A stretch of DNA of 7,207 nt from Bacteroidota bacterium. Its GTDB lineage: Bacteria; Bacteroidota; Kryptoniia; Kryptoniales; JAKASW01. Made by a program: the position numbers and the translations under genes. This document shows, piece by piece, positions 7,109-7,207 of the stretch. Each line of letters starts with the position of its first letter. Positions within the stretch are counted from its first letter, which is position 1. The stretch spans positions 1 through 7,207 of the forward strand of contig JAJYOS010000326.1 in NCBI GenBank assembly GCA_021796055.1, given 5' to 3'. The notes below the pieces were generated by a model, which was not told the origin of the DNA, did not search any database, and saw only the letters and a program-made list of their open reading frames with translations.

Positions 7109-7207
7109 TGCACCGCTATTTGTGCCGGCATACCAGCCGTAGTTCCAAATCACGTTGTAGCTCATCTTCCTGTAAAGTGCGATTGCTTTGGGTTGTCTTT
7201 TCCCGAT
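7097..7207 (-). pseudogene. GNAT N-acetyltransferase, C-terminal fragment (cut by window end)
   Basis: Read on the minus strand from the window end, the translation begins IGKRQPKAIALYRKMSY and continues NVIWNYGWYAGTNSGAFLVE. This matches the C-terminal end of GNAT acetyltransferases, where R-Q-P-x-A-I-x-L-Y-x-x-x-G-Y is followed by a NYG-Y-G-x-x-x-S-x-x-x-E tail. In such proteins the stop follows a few residues later. Here the frame instead runs on to a stop at 6944-6946 through sequence antisense to the transposase remnant and the transporter gene, so the native 3' end seems lost. The rest of the gene would lie beyond the window, so whether it is intact there is unknown. Confidence 0.5.

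Noticed and set aside
1..7207. CRISPR arrays, tRNA/rRNA genes, riboswitches
   Set aside because: No regularly spaced repeats, cloverleaf-like sequence or recognised aptamer motif was seen on either strand.

Overview
The window looks like chromosomal DNA of an uncultured bacterium of the Bacteroidota/Ignavibacteria-Chlorobi type. This is an inference from gene content. The first gene is a secreted multidomain protein with lamin-tail domains and a FlgD/gliding-motility-type C-terminal Ig domain ending in an NPFSPDGDG signature. The ORF6N protein and the AmpG-like MFS transporter also fit that group, and the sequence is moderately GC-rich by eye. No rRNA, tRNA, CRISPR array or complete insertion sequence is visible.

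Layout, all main genes on the + strand: (1) 1-1625, the 3' part of a large surface or secreted protein cut by the window start, with LTD, Ig-like, LTD and FlgD-like Ig domains. (2) 1699-2244, an ORF6N-domain DNA-binding protein. (3) 2254-4824, a UPF1/Dna2-like superfamily 1 helicase, 9 nt after the ORF6N stop, with an unassigned C-terminal region and two topoisomerase-type C4 zinc ribbons. (4) 4858-5629, an alpha/beta-hydrolase (esterase) gene with a clean ribosome binding site and an intact catalytic triad, but split over three reading frames by two indels. (5) 5630-5769, a spacer holding a small GC-rich hairpin and a 22-nt near-perfect palindrome. (6) 5770-6999, a 12-TM MFS transporter of the AmpG/PAT type. 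(7) About 7031-7207, a degraded junction: the last residues of an IS200-like (REP-associated) transposase on + abut and slightly overlap the C-terminus of a GNAT acetyltransferase on -.

The ORF6N gene and the helicase gene very probably form one transcription unit, and the esterase gene could be its third member (33 nt gap). The pair (phage-associated DNA-binding domain plus nucleic-acid helicase with zinc ribbons), next to a decayed transposase, is the best candidate here for an undescribed functional unit such as phage defence or DNA/RNA processing. Nothing in the sequence proves that role. The transporter seems to be separately controlled from the palindrome-containing spacer. The LTD protein shows no functional link to its neighbours.
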